In this document: positions 38,623-46,847 of the stretch, in pieces
How the letters are laid out: every line of letters starts with the position of its first letter
How positions within the stretch are numbered: position 1 is the first letter of the stretch
Origin: Mesorhizobium loti CJ3sym
GTDB lineage: Bacteria > Pseudomonadota > Alphaproteobacteria > Rhizobiales > Rhizobiaceae
Reading direction: 5' to 3'
Assembly: GCF_000472785.1 (NCBI RefSeq)
Contig: NZ_AXAL01000003.1
Span: 62,001-126,000 of the forward strand
Length of the DNA stretch: 64,000 nt
Program-made: the position numbers and the translations under genes
Notes under the pieces: generated by a model
What the model was told of the DNA's origin: nothing
Database searches by the model: none
The model's input: the letters and a program-made list of their open reading frames with translations, nothing else

Positions 38623-38639
38623 TTTACGTAAACGTCAAA
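38623..38639. promoter_or_regulatory. LiuR-like operator upstream of acyl-CoA dehydrogenase
   Basis: TTTACGTAAACGTCAAA, reverse complement TTTGACGTTTACGTAAA, is close to the described binding motif of LiuR-type MerR regulators of branched-chain amino acid and fatty acid catabolism. It is about 90 bases ahead of the acyl-CoA dehydrogenase ATG. No such regulator gene is in the window. Confidence 0.6.
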
Positions 38640-38743
38640 TTTTGTCACGCGGATTTTGCAATCGCGCCGGCCTGTATTAAATTCGCTCGACGCCGCGTCA
38701 GCCGACCGGCGACAGACCAGAACAAGCTGACCGGAACCAACCC

Positions 38744-38980
38744 ATGCTCGCCAGACCTGACGCCTATCGCTGCATCGAATGCGGCTTGCCCTACCGGGCA
38801 ACGGGGTTCTGGCATCATGGCGGCCAGTTGGAACACGGTGCGGCCTACTGGTCGGATCGCGGCATATTGTGCTCGCCGCAATGCTCCCTCGCCCACCACC
38901 GCAAGCGCGCCGCCGAAGGCACGCTGCAGCAAGAGCCTGCGCCAGACCCATTCGAATTCCAGCCATTAACCCGGCGCTGA
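38744..38980 (+). CDS. Small Cys/His-rich protein
   Basis: A 78-aa frame with CIECG at residues 10-14 and CSPQCSLAHHRKR further on, so two pairs of cysteines with nearby His could bind zinc, like a treble-clef or zinc ribbon. No signal peptide. No family recognised. The ATG and a purine-rich leader (GAACCAACCC, weak) give limited start evidence. A minus-strand frame overlaps, but the CxxC pattern favours this strand. Confidence 0.6.
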   Translation: MLARPDAYRCIECGLPYRATGFWHHGGQLEHGAAYWSDRGILCSPQCSLAHHRKRAAEGTLQQEPAPDPFEFQPLTRR

Positions 38981-39062
38981 CATCACCGACACAGCTCAAG
39001 AGAAGCACTTCCTTAACCATAGCGGTTCAGCATTTGCCTTTGATCAACGGGGATTCCCTGTT

Positions 39063-40229
39063 TTGAAAAGGACGACGCGCCTTCTTCACCGCACAGCGCT
39101 TCTCGCTTTTGCGGCGACTATTGCGCTGTCGACGGCGGCAAAGGCTTCGGATTTTTCCGAGCCGTGGAAGAACGCTGACCGCGCCCTGGTCGTCGACGCC
39201 TACGAATACAATTCCATCGACTGGGCTCAGATCGCCACCGACAAGCGCGTCGTCGCCTTCATCAACAAGGCGTCCGACGGCATGCCGCCGCCCTATTTCT
39301 GTTTCGGCAGCGACACCGAGGTAAAGCTCTGCAAGGCGTTGTGGAAGCGCCATGCGGTGACGCGCGAACTGTTTCAGACGCGCCGGGTCGTGGCCAAGGC
39401 GCTCGGCATGAAATGGGGCGCCTATCATCTTGCCCGCCCCGGCAATCCGGTCGAGCAGGCCAATAATTTCCTCGATTTTGCCGACCCCGCGCCGGACGAT
39501 CTCATGGCTCTCGACATCGAGGGCAACGATCCCTCGCAATGGATGTCGCTCGACGATGCCGAGGAGTTCGTGCGCCAGGTGCATCGGCGCGTCGGCCGTT
39601 TCCCGGTGCTCTACACCAACGGCAAGACCGCCCAATACATCGCCGACAACCGTTACAAATACCGGCTTCTGTCGCGGCTGCCGCTTTGGTACGCGCGCTA
39701 CAAGTCCGACATCGACGTGCATTTTCCGATGGGTAACTGGCAGGGCTATGCGCTCTGGCAGTTCTCGGCGCAGGCCAATTGCGGCCGCTTCCGCTGCCCC
39801 TACAGGGTTGCCGGCACACCCGACGATATCGACGTCAATGTCGCGCCGAGCGATGCCGCCACGCTGCGCCAGCAATGGCCCTTTGGCGGGCTGATCGACG
39901 TGCCATCAGACTATCTCGCCAGCGTGCCGGTGCCCGTCTCACGGGAAGCGGCACTCGCCGGCAAGGCGACCATCATCTATGCCGATGTGGCAACGCCGCC
40001 GACCTTCGAGGAAATGGTCGCGGTACTCGGTTCGCGCTGGTCAAAATTCAGCGGCGGCTTCCGCATGCCGGTCGTAAAGACGGTACCGCAGCGACCAAGC
40101 TTCGGTATTGTCCAATATGTCGCCTGGAAGCGGACCGAGCAGCGTTCCCCCGAACAACTCGACGCCGCCTTTGCCGCCGCCGACCCGGTCAGCACCGCTT
40201 CGACCGAAAGCGATCGCGGTCAGCAGTAG
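39063..40229 (+). CDS. Secreted glycoside hydrolase family 25 lysozyme
   Basis: A 388-aa exported protein. Signal peptide ends near STAAKASD. The GH25 domain has an Asp in LVVDAYEYNSIDW, a D-x-E pair in MALDIEGND and YALWQFSAQ near its end; these are the catalytic and substrate-binding landmarks of Chalaropsis-type muramidases. The last 120 residues are an unassigned tail. It starts at TTG 39063 with GGGGA ten bases upstream. It probably cleaves peptidoglycan outside the cytoplasm, either of the cell itself or of competitors. Confidence 0.85.
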   Translation: MKRTTRLLHRTALLAFAATIALSTAAKASDFSEPWKNADRALVVDAYEYNSIDWAQIATDKRVVAFINKASDGMPPPYFCFGSDTEVKLCKALWKRHAVTRELFQTRRVVAKALGMKWGAYHLARPGNPVEQANNFLDFADPAPDDLMALDIEGNDPSQWMSLDDAEEFVRQVHRRVGRFPVLYTNGKTAQYIADNRYKYRLLSRLPLWYARYKSDIDVHFPMGNWQGYALWQFSAQANCGRFRCPYRVAGTPDDIDVNVAPSDAATLRQQWPFGGLIDVPSDYLASVPVPVSREAALAGKATIIYADVATPPTFEEMVAVLGSRWSKFSGGFRMPVVKTVPQRPSFGIVQYVAWKRTEQRSPEQLDAAFAAADPVSTASTESDRGQQ

Positions 40230-40245
40230 GCTGCCGGTTGCAATT

Positions 40246-41523
40246 TCAGTTTGCTTGCTCGCGCGCCACGGCCTGCCAACCGATGTCGCGGCGGCAGAAG
40301 CCGTCCGGCCAGTCGATCCGGTCGACCGCTGCATAGGCTCGGCTTTGCGCCTCGCCGACCGTGGCGCCTGTCGCCGTGACATTGAGGACACGGCCGCCAT
40401 TGGCGACCAGCGCGCCGCCATTGATGGCGGTGCCGGCATGGAAAATCTGGACACCGTCGCCAGCCGCACCTTCGACGCCGCGGATGACCGATCCCTTTTC
40501 CGGCGTGCCGGGATAGCCCCTCGCCGCCATCACCACGGTGAGCGCCGCCTCGTCGCGCCACCGTATGGACGTGTGCGCCAGTTGACCGTCCACGGCGGCG
40601 TTGAGCAGGACCAGCAGATCATCCTTGAGCCGCATCATCAGCACCTGGCATTCCGGATCGCCAAAACGGGTGTTGTATTCGATCAGCTTCGGCCCCATAT
40701 CCGTGATCATCAGCCCGGCGAACAGAATGCCGGCGAAGGGCGCACCAAGCTCGGCCATGCCGCGCATCGTCGGCTCGATGATTTCGCGCATGGTGCGCTC
40801 GATCATTTCCGGCGTCATCACCGGGGCCGGCGAATAGGCGCCCATGCCGCCGGTGTTGGGGCCGACATCGCCATCACCGACGCGCTTGTGATCCTGTGCC
40901 GTGCCGAAGGGAAGCGCTGTGGTGCCATCACAGAGGCAGAAGAAGCTTGCCTCCTCACCGGTCATGAATTCCTCGATCACCACTTCCGCGCCGGCAGCGC
41001 CGAAGGAGCCCTCGAAACAGGCATCGACGGCTGCCCGCGCCTCGTCCAGCGTCATGGCGACGGTGACGCCCTTGCCGGCGGCGAGCCCATCGGCCTTGAT
41101 GACGATCGGCGCGCCGGTCTTTTCGACATAGGCCTTGGCGGCGGCCAGATCGCCGAAACGGCCATAGGCGGCGGTCGGGATGTTGTATCGGGCGCAGAGG
41201 TCCTTGGTGAAACCCTTCGACCCTTCCAGCCGCGCGGCGGCCTTGGAAGGCCCGAAGACGCGGATGTTTTCGGCACGCAAATCATCCGCGATGCCGGCAA
41301 CCAGCGGCCCTTCCGGGCCGACCACGACGAGGTCGATTTTCTTCTCCCGGCAGAAAGAGGCCACGGCGACGTGATCGGTGATATCGAGCTTCACCAGCTC
41401 GGCCTCGGTGCCGATACCTGGGTTACCGGGGGCCGCGTAGATTTTGGTCAGCAGCGGCGAGGCGGCAATCTTCCAGGCCAGCGCATGTTCGCGGCCGCCG
41501 GAGCCGAGAAGAAGAACGTTCAT
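40246..41523 (-). CDS. purD: Phosphoribosylamine-glycine ligase
   Basis: A 425-aa ATP-grasp enzyme, second step of purine synthesis. Start [18 protein letters not shown] is the PurD signature, with [22 protein letters not shown] and [12 protein letters not shown] in the ATP-grasp core. ATG 41523 is preferred to the GTG two codons earlier because AGAGG is well placed. It converges on the GH25 gene. Confidence 0.97.
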   Translation of the reverse strand: MNVLLLGSGGREHALAWKIAASPLLTKIYAAPGNPGIGTEAELVKLDITDHVAVASFCREKKIDLVVVGPEGPLVAGIADDLRAENIRVFGPSKAAARLEGSKGFTKDLCARYNIPTAAYGRFGDLAAAKAYVEKTGAPIVIKADGLAAGKGVTVAMTLDEARAAVDACFEGSFGAAGAEVVIEEFMTGEEASFFCLCDGTTALPFGTAQDHKRVGDGDVGPNTGGMGAYSPAPVMTPEMIERTMREIIEPTMRGMAELGAPFAGILFAGLMITDMGPKLIEYNTRFGDPECQVLMMRLKDDLLVLLNAAVDGQLAHTSIRWRDEAALTVVMAARGYPGTPEKGSVIRGVEGAAGDGVQIFHAGTAINGGALVANGGRVLNVTATGATVGEAQSRAYAAVDRIDWPDGFCRRDIGWQAVAREQAN

Positions 41524-41639
41524 GGCCACCTCTTGATGCTGTCCCTTGCAGAGAACCCGCTATTGCTCTCTCTGGACGGTGGGTCAAGGCATCAAGGTGT
41601 TTTGATCGAAATTGCGCACGGGAACGTTCACCCCAGCCG

Positions 41640-41670
41640 AATATGGGCGCCGAATACCGGCGCCCATATT
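41640..41670 (-). terminator. Strong 13-bp inverted repeat after the PhyH gene
   Basis: AATATGGGCGCCG (41640-41652) and CGGCGCCCATATT (41658-41670) pair perfectly with a 5-base loop, 12-42 bases past the PhyH stop. It has no clear T-run, so it could end transcription with factor help, protect a 3' end or be a mobile palindromic unit. Type assigned by position. Confidence 0.5.
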
Positions 41671-41681
41671 CTGGCCCGTAT

Positions 41682-42503
41682 TTAGGCGGGAAACACCACC
41701 GGGAACCAGTCCTCACGCAATTTCTGGCCCGGCTGCATGCCGTGGCCATGATAGGGCGGCGAGGTGCGGCCCGGCCGCTCGACATAATGGGCATCGTCGC
41801 CGACCCAGCGCAGCGACAGCGCCCGGCGCCGTGCCGCTGTCGGGTTGCCGCGCGCGCCATGCGCGGTGCGGAAGTCGAACAGGATGGCGTCACCCGGCTC
41901 CATCTCCCATTCAAGCACCTTCATCGACGGGTCCTTGTCCGGGTCCGGTACCGGCAGATAATCGCCCTCGCCGGCGTAGAAATTGCTGTCGTCGAGCCAG
42001 CGCACCGGCAGGATCATCTTGTCCCATTTGTGCGAGCCGGCAATGAGCCGCAGCGTCGCCTCCTTCACCGGGTCGATGGGGATCCAGAAGCTCACCGTCT
42101 GCTGGCCATCGACGAAATAATAGGGGATGTCCTGATGCCAGGGGGTCGGCTTCTGCGTGCCGGGTTCCTTGACCAGCACGTGATCATGGAAGAACTGCGC
42201 GGTGCGTGACTGCATCACCGCTGCCGCAATTTGGGCAGCCGGCGATTCGCGCACCACCTTGACGAATTCCGGGATGCGCTCCCAGTTGCAGTAATCGTCG
42301 AAGAAACTGCCCTTGCCATTGGCGATGTCCGATGCCGTGGCGCTGCGGTCCTGCATGTTGCGCTCGATGCCGGCGGCAATCGTATCGACCCAGCCCTTGA
42401 AGGCGCCGCGGATGCAGACCGCGCCATCACGCTGGTAGTCGGCGATCGTATCCGCGTCGATGATATCGGTGTCGATTGTACGGGCGGCGATTTGGGAAGC
42501 CAT
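41682..42503 (-). CDS. Phytanoyl-CoA dioxygenase (PhyH) family protein
   Basis: A 273-aa Fe(II)/2-oxoglutarate oxygenase. Iron ligands: His and Asp in TPWHQDIPYYF and the distal His in FDFRTAHGARGN; an Arg follows for 2-oxoglutarate (RRALSLRWVG). PhyH proteins hydroxylate lipids, antibiotics or small acids; the substrate is unknown. It is divergent from a LysR gene 90 bases away, its likely regulator. A 13-bp hairpin follows. Confidence 0.88.
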   Translation of the reverse strand: MASQIAARTIDTDIIDADTIADYQRDGAVCIRGAFKGWVDTIAAGIERNMQDRSATASDIANGKGSFFDDYCNWERIPEFVKVVRESPAAQIAAAVMQSRTAQFFHDHVLVKEPGTQKPTPWHQDIPYYFVDGQQTVSFWIPIDPVKEATLRLIAGSHKWDKMILPVRWLDDSNFYAGEGDYLPVPDPDKDPSMKVLEWEMEPGDAILFDFRTAHGARGNPTAARRRALSLRWVGDDAHYVERPGRTSPPYHGHGMQPGQKLREDWFPVVFPA

Positions 42504-42593
42504 GGTGTCCTCCTTTCAGGATCGATCGGACTATCGCAAGCCTCATTCATTCAGTAAAATAATAACTTCTCATCTGACACATAGAATGAAACT

Positions 42594-43505
42594 ATGAGCC
42601 TTACCCTCACCCAGTTGCGCTATCTGGTCGCTGTCGCCCGCCACGGCAGCGTAACCGGTGCAGCCAGGATACTGAACATTTCGCAGCCATCGATTTCCGT
42701 GGCGATCGACGCCATCGAAAAGGATTTCGGCCAAAAACTCTTCGTGCGCCAGCGCGGAAGCGGTGTTTCGCTGACCTCCTTCGGCCGTGTCGTCGTGGCG
42801 AAGGCAAAACAGGTTCTTGCCGAGACCGATGAGCTAATGAGTCTCGGCTCGGGCAAATCGGCTATCGGCGGCGAGCTGGTGCTTGGATGTTTCGAGGATT
42901 TGGCGCCCTACTTCGCGCCGGGTCTCATCCGCGCTTTCTCCGAGCGCCATCCAAGCGTCGATGTCATCGTTCGTGACGAGACATTCGAGACGCTCGGACG
43001 ACGCCTGGTGGACGCAGCCATCGATCTCGGCCTCAGCTACGATCTCGGCCTGCCCACGCATTTCGCCCGCATCCTGCTGCACGAGCTGCGACCGCATGCG
43101 CTGTTGCCGGCAGGCCACGCACTGGCGGACCGCCCCGAGGTGAGCCTCGCGGATCTGGCCGCCTACCCACTGATTACCACGGATCAGCCGCAGAGCTGGC
43201 AGCATATGCTCGACCTGTTCCGCAGCCGCGGCCTCTCGCCGGTGGCCGACAGGGCGACAAGCTCGTTCGAACTCCAGCGCAGCATGGTGGCGAATGGTTT
43301 TGGCGTCGCGGTCAGCTACACCCGGCCGCACGGCGACCGCAGCTATGACGGCCTGCCCCTGATCTGCAAGCCGCTGTCGGATCCATTGCCGATGCAGCGG
43401 ATCATCCTCACCTATGACACGCATCAGCGAGTGTCGAACGCGGCACTCGCATTTGTCGAGACAGCGAAAACCTGGTTTTCCACGCGCGCCATCTTCGCTT
43501 CGTGA
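42594..43505 (+). CDS. LysR family transcriptional regulator
   Basis: A 303-aa LTTR. Winged helix at residues 1-62 (MSLTLTQLRYLVAVARHGSVTGAARILNISQPSISVAI) and an effector-binding domain with the substrate cleft from about 92. It is read away from the phyH gene; the shared 90-base region contains CATTCATTC and GAATGAA arms that could be part of its binding site. Probably controls phyH in response to a substrate. Confidence 0.92.
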   Translation: MSLTLTQLRYLVAVARHGSVTGAARILNISQPSISVAIDAIEKDFGQKLFVRQRGSGVSLTSFGRVVVAKAKQVLAETDELMSLGSGKSAIGGELVLGCFEDLAPYFAPGLIRAFSERHPSVDVIVRDETFETLGRRLVDAAIDLGLSYDLGLPTHFARILLHELRPHALLPAGHALADRPEVSLADLAAYPLITTDQPQSWQHMLDLFRSRGLSPVADRATSSFELQRSMVANGFGVAVSYTRPHGDRSYDGLPLICKPLSDPLPMQRIILTYDTHQRVSNAALAFVETAKTWFSTRAIFAS

Positions 43506-43574
43506 CGCGTGGACGGACGCCAACTTCGCCGCTTGCCGCTTGACGGTTTCCATCGCTGCTGCCACTCCATAGGC

Positions 43575-44558
43575 ATGGAACCCATCCAGTCGAGAGCCGC
43601 CCAAGGCCGTGTTGCCGATGCGCCGAATGGCCATTGGGTCTACCGCGTGCTGCCGCACTGGGTTTGGCCCTATGCGCAGCTTGCGCGATGGGACAGGCCA
43701 ATCGGCTGGCAATTGCTGTTGTGGCCATGCTGGTGGTCGGCCGCACTCGCCGCGAGCGCCTATCCGCGCCCCGGCGACCCGCTGCTCTCGCTGCTGCCGG
43801 CGCCATGGTATCTCGTGCTGTTCCTGGTCGGCGCCATCGCCATGCGCGGTGCCGGCTGCACCTACAATGACATCGTTGACGAGGGCATCGACAACCAGGT
43901 CGAACGCACCCGCTCGCGCCCGCTGCCGTCAGGCCAAACCACGCGCCGGCGGGCCTGGCTGTTCCTTGTCCTGCAGGCTCTGATCGGCCTTGCCGTGCTC
44001 ATACAGTTCAACAGCTTCGCCATTCTGCTCGGCATCTGTTCGCTGGTGATCGTCGCCGTCTATCCATTCATGAAGCGGATAACCAACTGGCCGCAATTGT
44101 TTCTCGGCCTTGCCTTTTCCTGGGGCGCGCTGATGGGCTGGGCGGTCGAGTTCGGCGATCTCGATGGCCCTGCCATCATGCTTTATATCGGCTCGATTCT
44201 GTGGGTGATCGGCTACGACACGATCTATGCGCATCAGGACAAGGAAGACGACGCCATTGTAGGCGTGCGCTCGACGGCACGGCTGTTCGGCGACAACACC
44301 AAGGCGTGGCTGGCAGGGCTTTATGGCGGCACGCTGATCTGCTTTGCCATCGCCTTCGCGTCGGCGCAGGCACCGGTGGTGGCGCTCGCGGGATTAATCG
44401 CCGCCGGCGCCCATATGGCCCGGCAGATCACTGTTCTGGATATCAACGATCCGGACCAATGCCTGCGGCTGTTCCGGTCGAACAACCAGGTCGGCTGGCT
44501 GATCTTCCTTGGCCTGATCGGCGGCGCTGTCTGGGTGGCGCTAAAGCCGCTGGTGTAG
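43575..44558 (+). CDS. ubiA: 4-hydroxybenzoate polyprenyltransferase
   Basis: A 327-aa membrane prenyltransferase of ubiquinone synthesis. First Asp-rich motif NDIVDEGIDNQVERTRSRPLPSG, second DTIYAHQDKEDD, with eight or nine helices between. ATG 43575 is used; the frame runs upstream into the LysR gene end. The polyprenyl tail is made by the synthase at 58 kb. Ubiquinone feeds the cytochrome chain that ends at the aa3 oxidase. Confidence 0.96.
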   Translation: MEPIQSRAAQGRVADAPNGHWVYRVLPHWVWPYAQLARWDRPIGWQLLLWPCWWSAALAASAYPRPGDPLLSLLPAPWYLVLFLVGAIAMRGAGCTYNDIVDEGIDNQVERTRSRPLPSGQTTRRRAWLFLVLQALIGLAVLIQFNSFAILLGICSLVIVAVYPFMKRITNWPQLFLGLAFSWGALMGWAVEFGDLDGPAIMLYIGSILWVIGYDTIYAHQDKEDDAIVGVRSTARLFGDNTKAWLAGLYGGTLICFAIAFASAQAPVVALAGLIAAGAHMARQITVLDINDPDQCLRLFRSNNQVGWLIFLGLIGGAVWVALKPLV

Positions 44559-44610
44559 CAGCTTTTTTGCACGCCTTCGGCCCTTCGCAGGCTCAGGGCG
44601 TTCGAAGCTC

Positions 44611-44634
44611 GAAAAGCCAAGCAATCGGCTTTTC
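44611..44634. terminator. Bidirectional hairpin between convergent genes
   Basis: GAAAAGCC / GGCTTTTC, perfect 8-bp stem, 8-base loop, T-rich on both exits. It serves the ends of ubiA and the gene at 44657-45223. Confidence 0.75.
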
Positions 44635-44656
44635 GCCCGCTATCGCGGACCGCTTC

Positions 44657-45223
44657 TCAATCCCTTGAAATGATCTCCTGGCCGTCGATGACCAGCCTGA
44701 GACCAAGGTTGCCGGCCCTGCGACGGGCGAGGAAGCGCGGGCGGCGCGTGGTCGAGACACGGCCCTTGCGGCGATCCTGCGGCGGCAGCGTCTTGATGGC
44801 GGCGCCGAGCGATTCTTCGAGTGTGCGGGCGACGCCGTCCGATTCGATCAGCAGCATCGGCAGGCGGTAGGCATCGGCCCAGGCGCGCCAATCGGCGGCA
44901 ACGTCCTCGAGGTCGTCGGCCACCAGTAGCGGCACCGACAACATCGGATCGTTGTGCAGGAGTTCCAGGGTCACGGTGACGTTGCCCTCCGGATCCTCCA
45001 TGGCGCGGGCGGCAACGCCGCGGAACGCATTGGCGGGCAGAGCGATGATCGCCGGCACGCCGCTCATCTCGAGCAGGCGGCGGATGACAGCGCCGCGCTG
45101 ATCAATGGTGAAGGTCACGTCGCCATAGTCGTCGCGCGTGGCGTAGCTCACCACTTGCGGCAGGCGGAATGGGTCGAGGCGCATGTTGCGTCCCGCCCAG
45201 ACTGGCTTCAGTCCGGTGTTCAT
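44657..45223 (-). CDS. Conserved alphaproteobacterial protein (DUF6101-like)
   Basis: A 188-aa soluble protein. Begins MNTGLKPVWAGRNMRLDPFRLP and shows VSYATRDDYGDVTFTIDQRGAVIRR, then a beta-rich middle and a basic stretch KTLPPQDRRKGRVSTTRRPRF near the end, which might bind nucleic acid. I think of DUF6101, but this is from memory. Its 5' leader has a nested inverted repeat, suggesting post-transcriptional control. Confidence 0.7.
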   Translation of the reverse strand: MNTGLKPVWAGRNMRLDPFRLPQVVSYATRDDYGDVTFTIDQRGAVIRRLLEMSGVPAIIALPANAFRGVAARAMEDPEGNVTVTLELLHNDPMLSVPLLVADDLEDVAADWRAWADAYRLPMLLIESDGVARTLEESLGAAIKTLPPQDRRKGRVSTTRRPRFLARRRAGNLGLRLVIDGQEIISRD

Positions 45224-45238
45224 AGAGTGCCTTCCTGT

Positions 45239-45307
45239 CTGTCTCCTGAGAGCCGGTGTCCGGTTCTCTCCGGGCCGGTTTTTCCAGCCTCGCTTGTGGG
45301 GAGACAG
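45239..45307 (-). promoter_or_regulatory. Structured RNA leader with nested hairpins
   Basis: Outer arms CTGTCTCC (45239-45246) and GGAGACAG (45300-45307); inner stem-loop GAGAGCCGG / CCGGTTCTC (45248-45268) with a TGT loop. On the minus strand the proximal arm GGAGACAG lies 16-23 bases before the ATG and could hold a ribosome-binding element. Confidence 0.6.
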
Positions 45308-45408
45308 TAGCGCCGGCTCCTTACCGCCGCGCTTAAGAAAGTCGGTTAAATTTTGCTGATCTCAGGGATGGTTATCGGAATGCCACCAACCACAAGATGT
45401 TGAAAGGA

Positions 45409-46839
45409 TCAGATAACCTTACCGGGATTCATGATGCCGGCGGGGTCGAAGGCAGCCTTCACCCTGCGCATCAGATCAATGGCCATCGGCGGCGCGGTGG
45501 CGATCAGTTCGTCGCGCTTCAACTGGCCGATACCATGCTCGGCCGAGATCGAACCGTGCAGGCTGCGCACCACGTCATGCACCGCCTTGTTCATGGGATG
45601 GTAGAGGGCGAGAAACGCTTCGTCGTCGCCATCGACGGGCCGTGAGATGTTATAGTGGAGGTTGCCGTCACCCATATGGCCGAAGCAGACCACGCGGGCA
45701 CCGGCACTCACCGACGCCACCGCGCCGGCGGCCTCTTCGATGAAGCGTGGTATCGATGCGATCGGCACCGAGATGTCGTGCTTGATCGAGGCGCCTTCAG
45801 GTTTCTGCGCTTCAGGCAGCAGCTCGCGGAAATTCCAGAAGGCATCGCCTTGCCCGATGCTCGCTGCGATGACGGCATCGCCGACGAATTCCTGCTCGAG
45901 GCCCGCCGAGAGCACATCCTCGATCAGCGCCCGCGAATCTTCCAGCGAACGTCCCGATGAAATCTGCATCAGCACATACCAGGGCCAATCCTCCAGCAGC
46001 GGCCGCGTTACGCCCTGGGCATGCGCAAGCGTGAAATCGTAGGGACGCTTGCCGATCAGTTCGAAAGCGGTGAGCGCGGCTCCGGCGCGATCCATGGCCA
46101 GTGAGAACAGGGAAAGGGCTGCCTCCGGCGACGACAGGCCGACAAACGCGACCTCGCGGCCCTTCGGCTTCGGGAACAGTTTGAGCACGGCGGCGGTGAT
46201 GATGCCGAGTGTGCCTTCGGCGCCGACGAACAGGTTCTTCAGATCGTAGCCGGTGTTGTCCTTCTTCAGCTTGCGCAGATCGTCGAAGATCTCGCCTGTC
46301 GGCAGCACCACTTCGACGCCGAGGCAGAGTTCGCGCGCATTGCCATAGGCCAACACGCCGGTGCCGCCGGCATTGGAGGAGAGGTTGCCGCCGATCTGGC
46401 AGGAGCCTTGCGCGGCGAGCGACAGCGGAAACAGCCGGTCGGCGGCGTCAGCTGCCTCCTGCAGCGTCTGCAGGATGACGCCGGCCTCGACCGTCACCGT
46501 GTTCGACAGGACATCGATCTCGCGGATGCGGTTCAGCCGCGACAGCGACAGGATGATCTCGCGGCCGGATCTGTCCGGCACCTGGGCGCCGACAAGCCCG
46601 GTGTTGCCGCTTTGCGGCACGATCGGCGTTCCCGTTTCGGTCGCCAGCCGCATGATCCGGCTGACCTCGTCGACACTGCCCGGCCGCAGCACCAGCGACG
46701 TCGCGCCGTGCCAGAGCCCACGTCGCTCGATGAGGTAGGGCGCGATGTCCTGCTCGTCGCGCAGCGCGTATTTGTCACCGACGATCGCCGCGAAGCGGGC
46801 GATGAGAGCGTGGGCGAGTTTCGCTGAAATTTCGGTCAT
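45409..46839 (-). CDS. FAD-binding oxidoreductase (GlcD / D-2-hydroxyacid dehydrogenase family)
   Basis: A 476-aa protein with an N-terminal FAD_binding_4 PCMH domain (LRPGSVDEVSRIMRLATETGTPIVPQSGNTGLVGAQVPD) and a C-terminal FAD-oxidase domain (FGHMGDGNLHYNISRP, SAEHGIGQLKRDEL) typical of D-2-hydroxyglutarate, D-lactate and glycolate dehydrogenases. Substrate is not fixed by sequence; D-2-hydroxyglutarate is likely. Eight bases separate it from the tRNA-modification gene downstream on the strand. Confidence 0.93.
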   Translation of the reverse strand: MTEISAKLAHALIARFAAIVGDKYALRDEQDIAPYLIERRGLWHGATSLVLRPGSVDEVSRIMRLATETGTPIVPQSGNTGLVGAQVPDRSGREIILSLSRLNRIREIDVLSNTVTVEAGVILQTLQEAADAADRLFPLSLAAQGSCQIGGNLSSNAGGTGVLAYGNARELCLGVEVVLPTGEIFDDLRKLKKDNTGYDLKNLFVGAEGTLGIITAAVLKLFPKPKGREVAFVGLSSPEAALSLFSLAMDRAGAALTAFELIGKRPYDFTLAHAQGVTRPLLEDWPWYVLMQISSGRSLEDSRALIEDVLSAGLEQEFVGDAVIAASIGQGDAFWNFRELLPEAQKPEGASIKHDISVPIASIPRFIEEAAGAVASVSAGARVVCFGHMGDGNLHYNISRPVDGDDEAFLALYHPMNKAVHDVVRSLHGSISAEHGIGQLKRDELIATAPPMAIDLMRRVKAAFDPAGIMNPGKVI

Positions 46840-46847
46840 GGGGAAAA

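Noticed and set aside
37008..38969. 653-codon frame on the plus strand
   Set aside because: Antisense to the acyl-CoA dehydrogenase and lacks any recognisable domain.
38559..39020. 153-codon frame on the minus strand
   Set aside because: Overlaps the CxxC protein and the LiuR-like site; no motif or ribosome-binding site.
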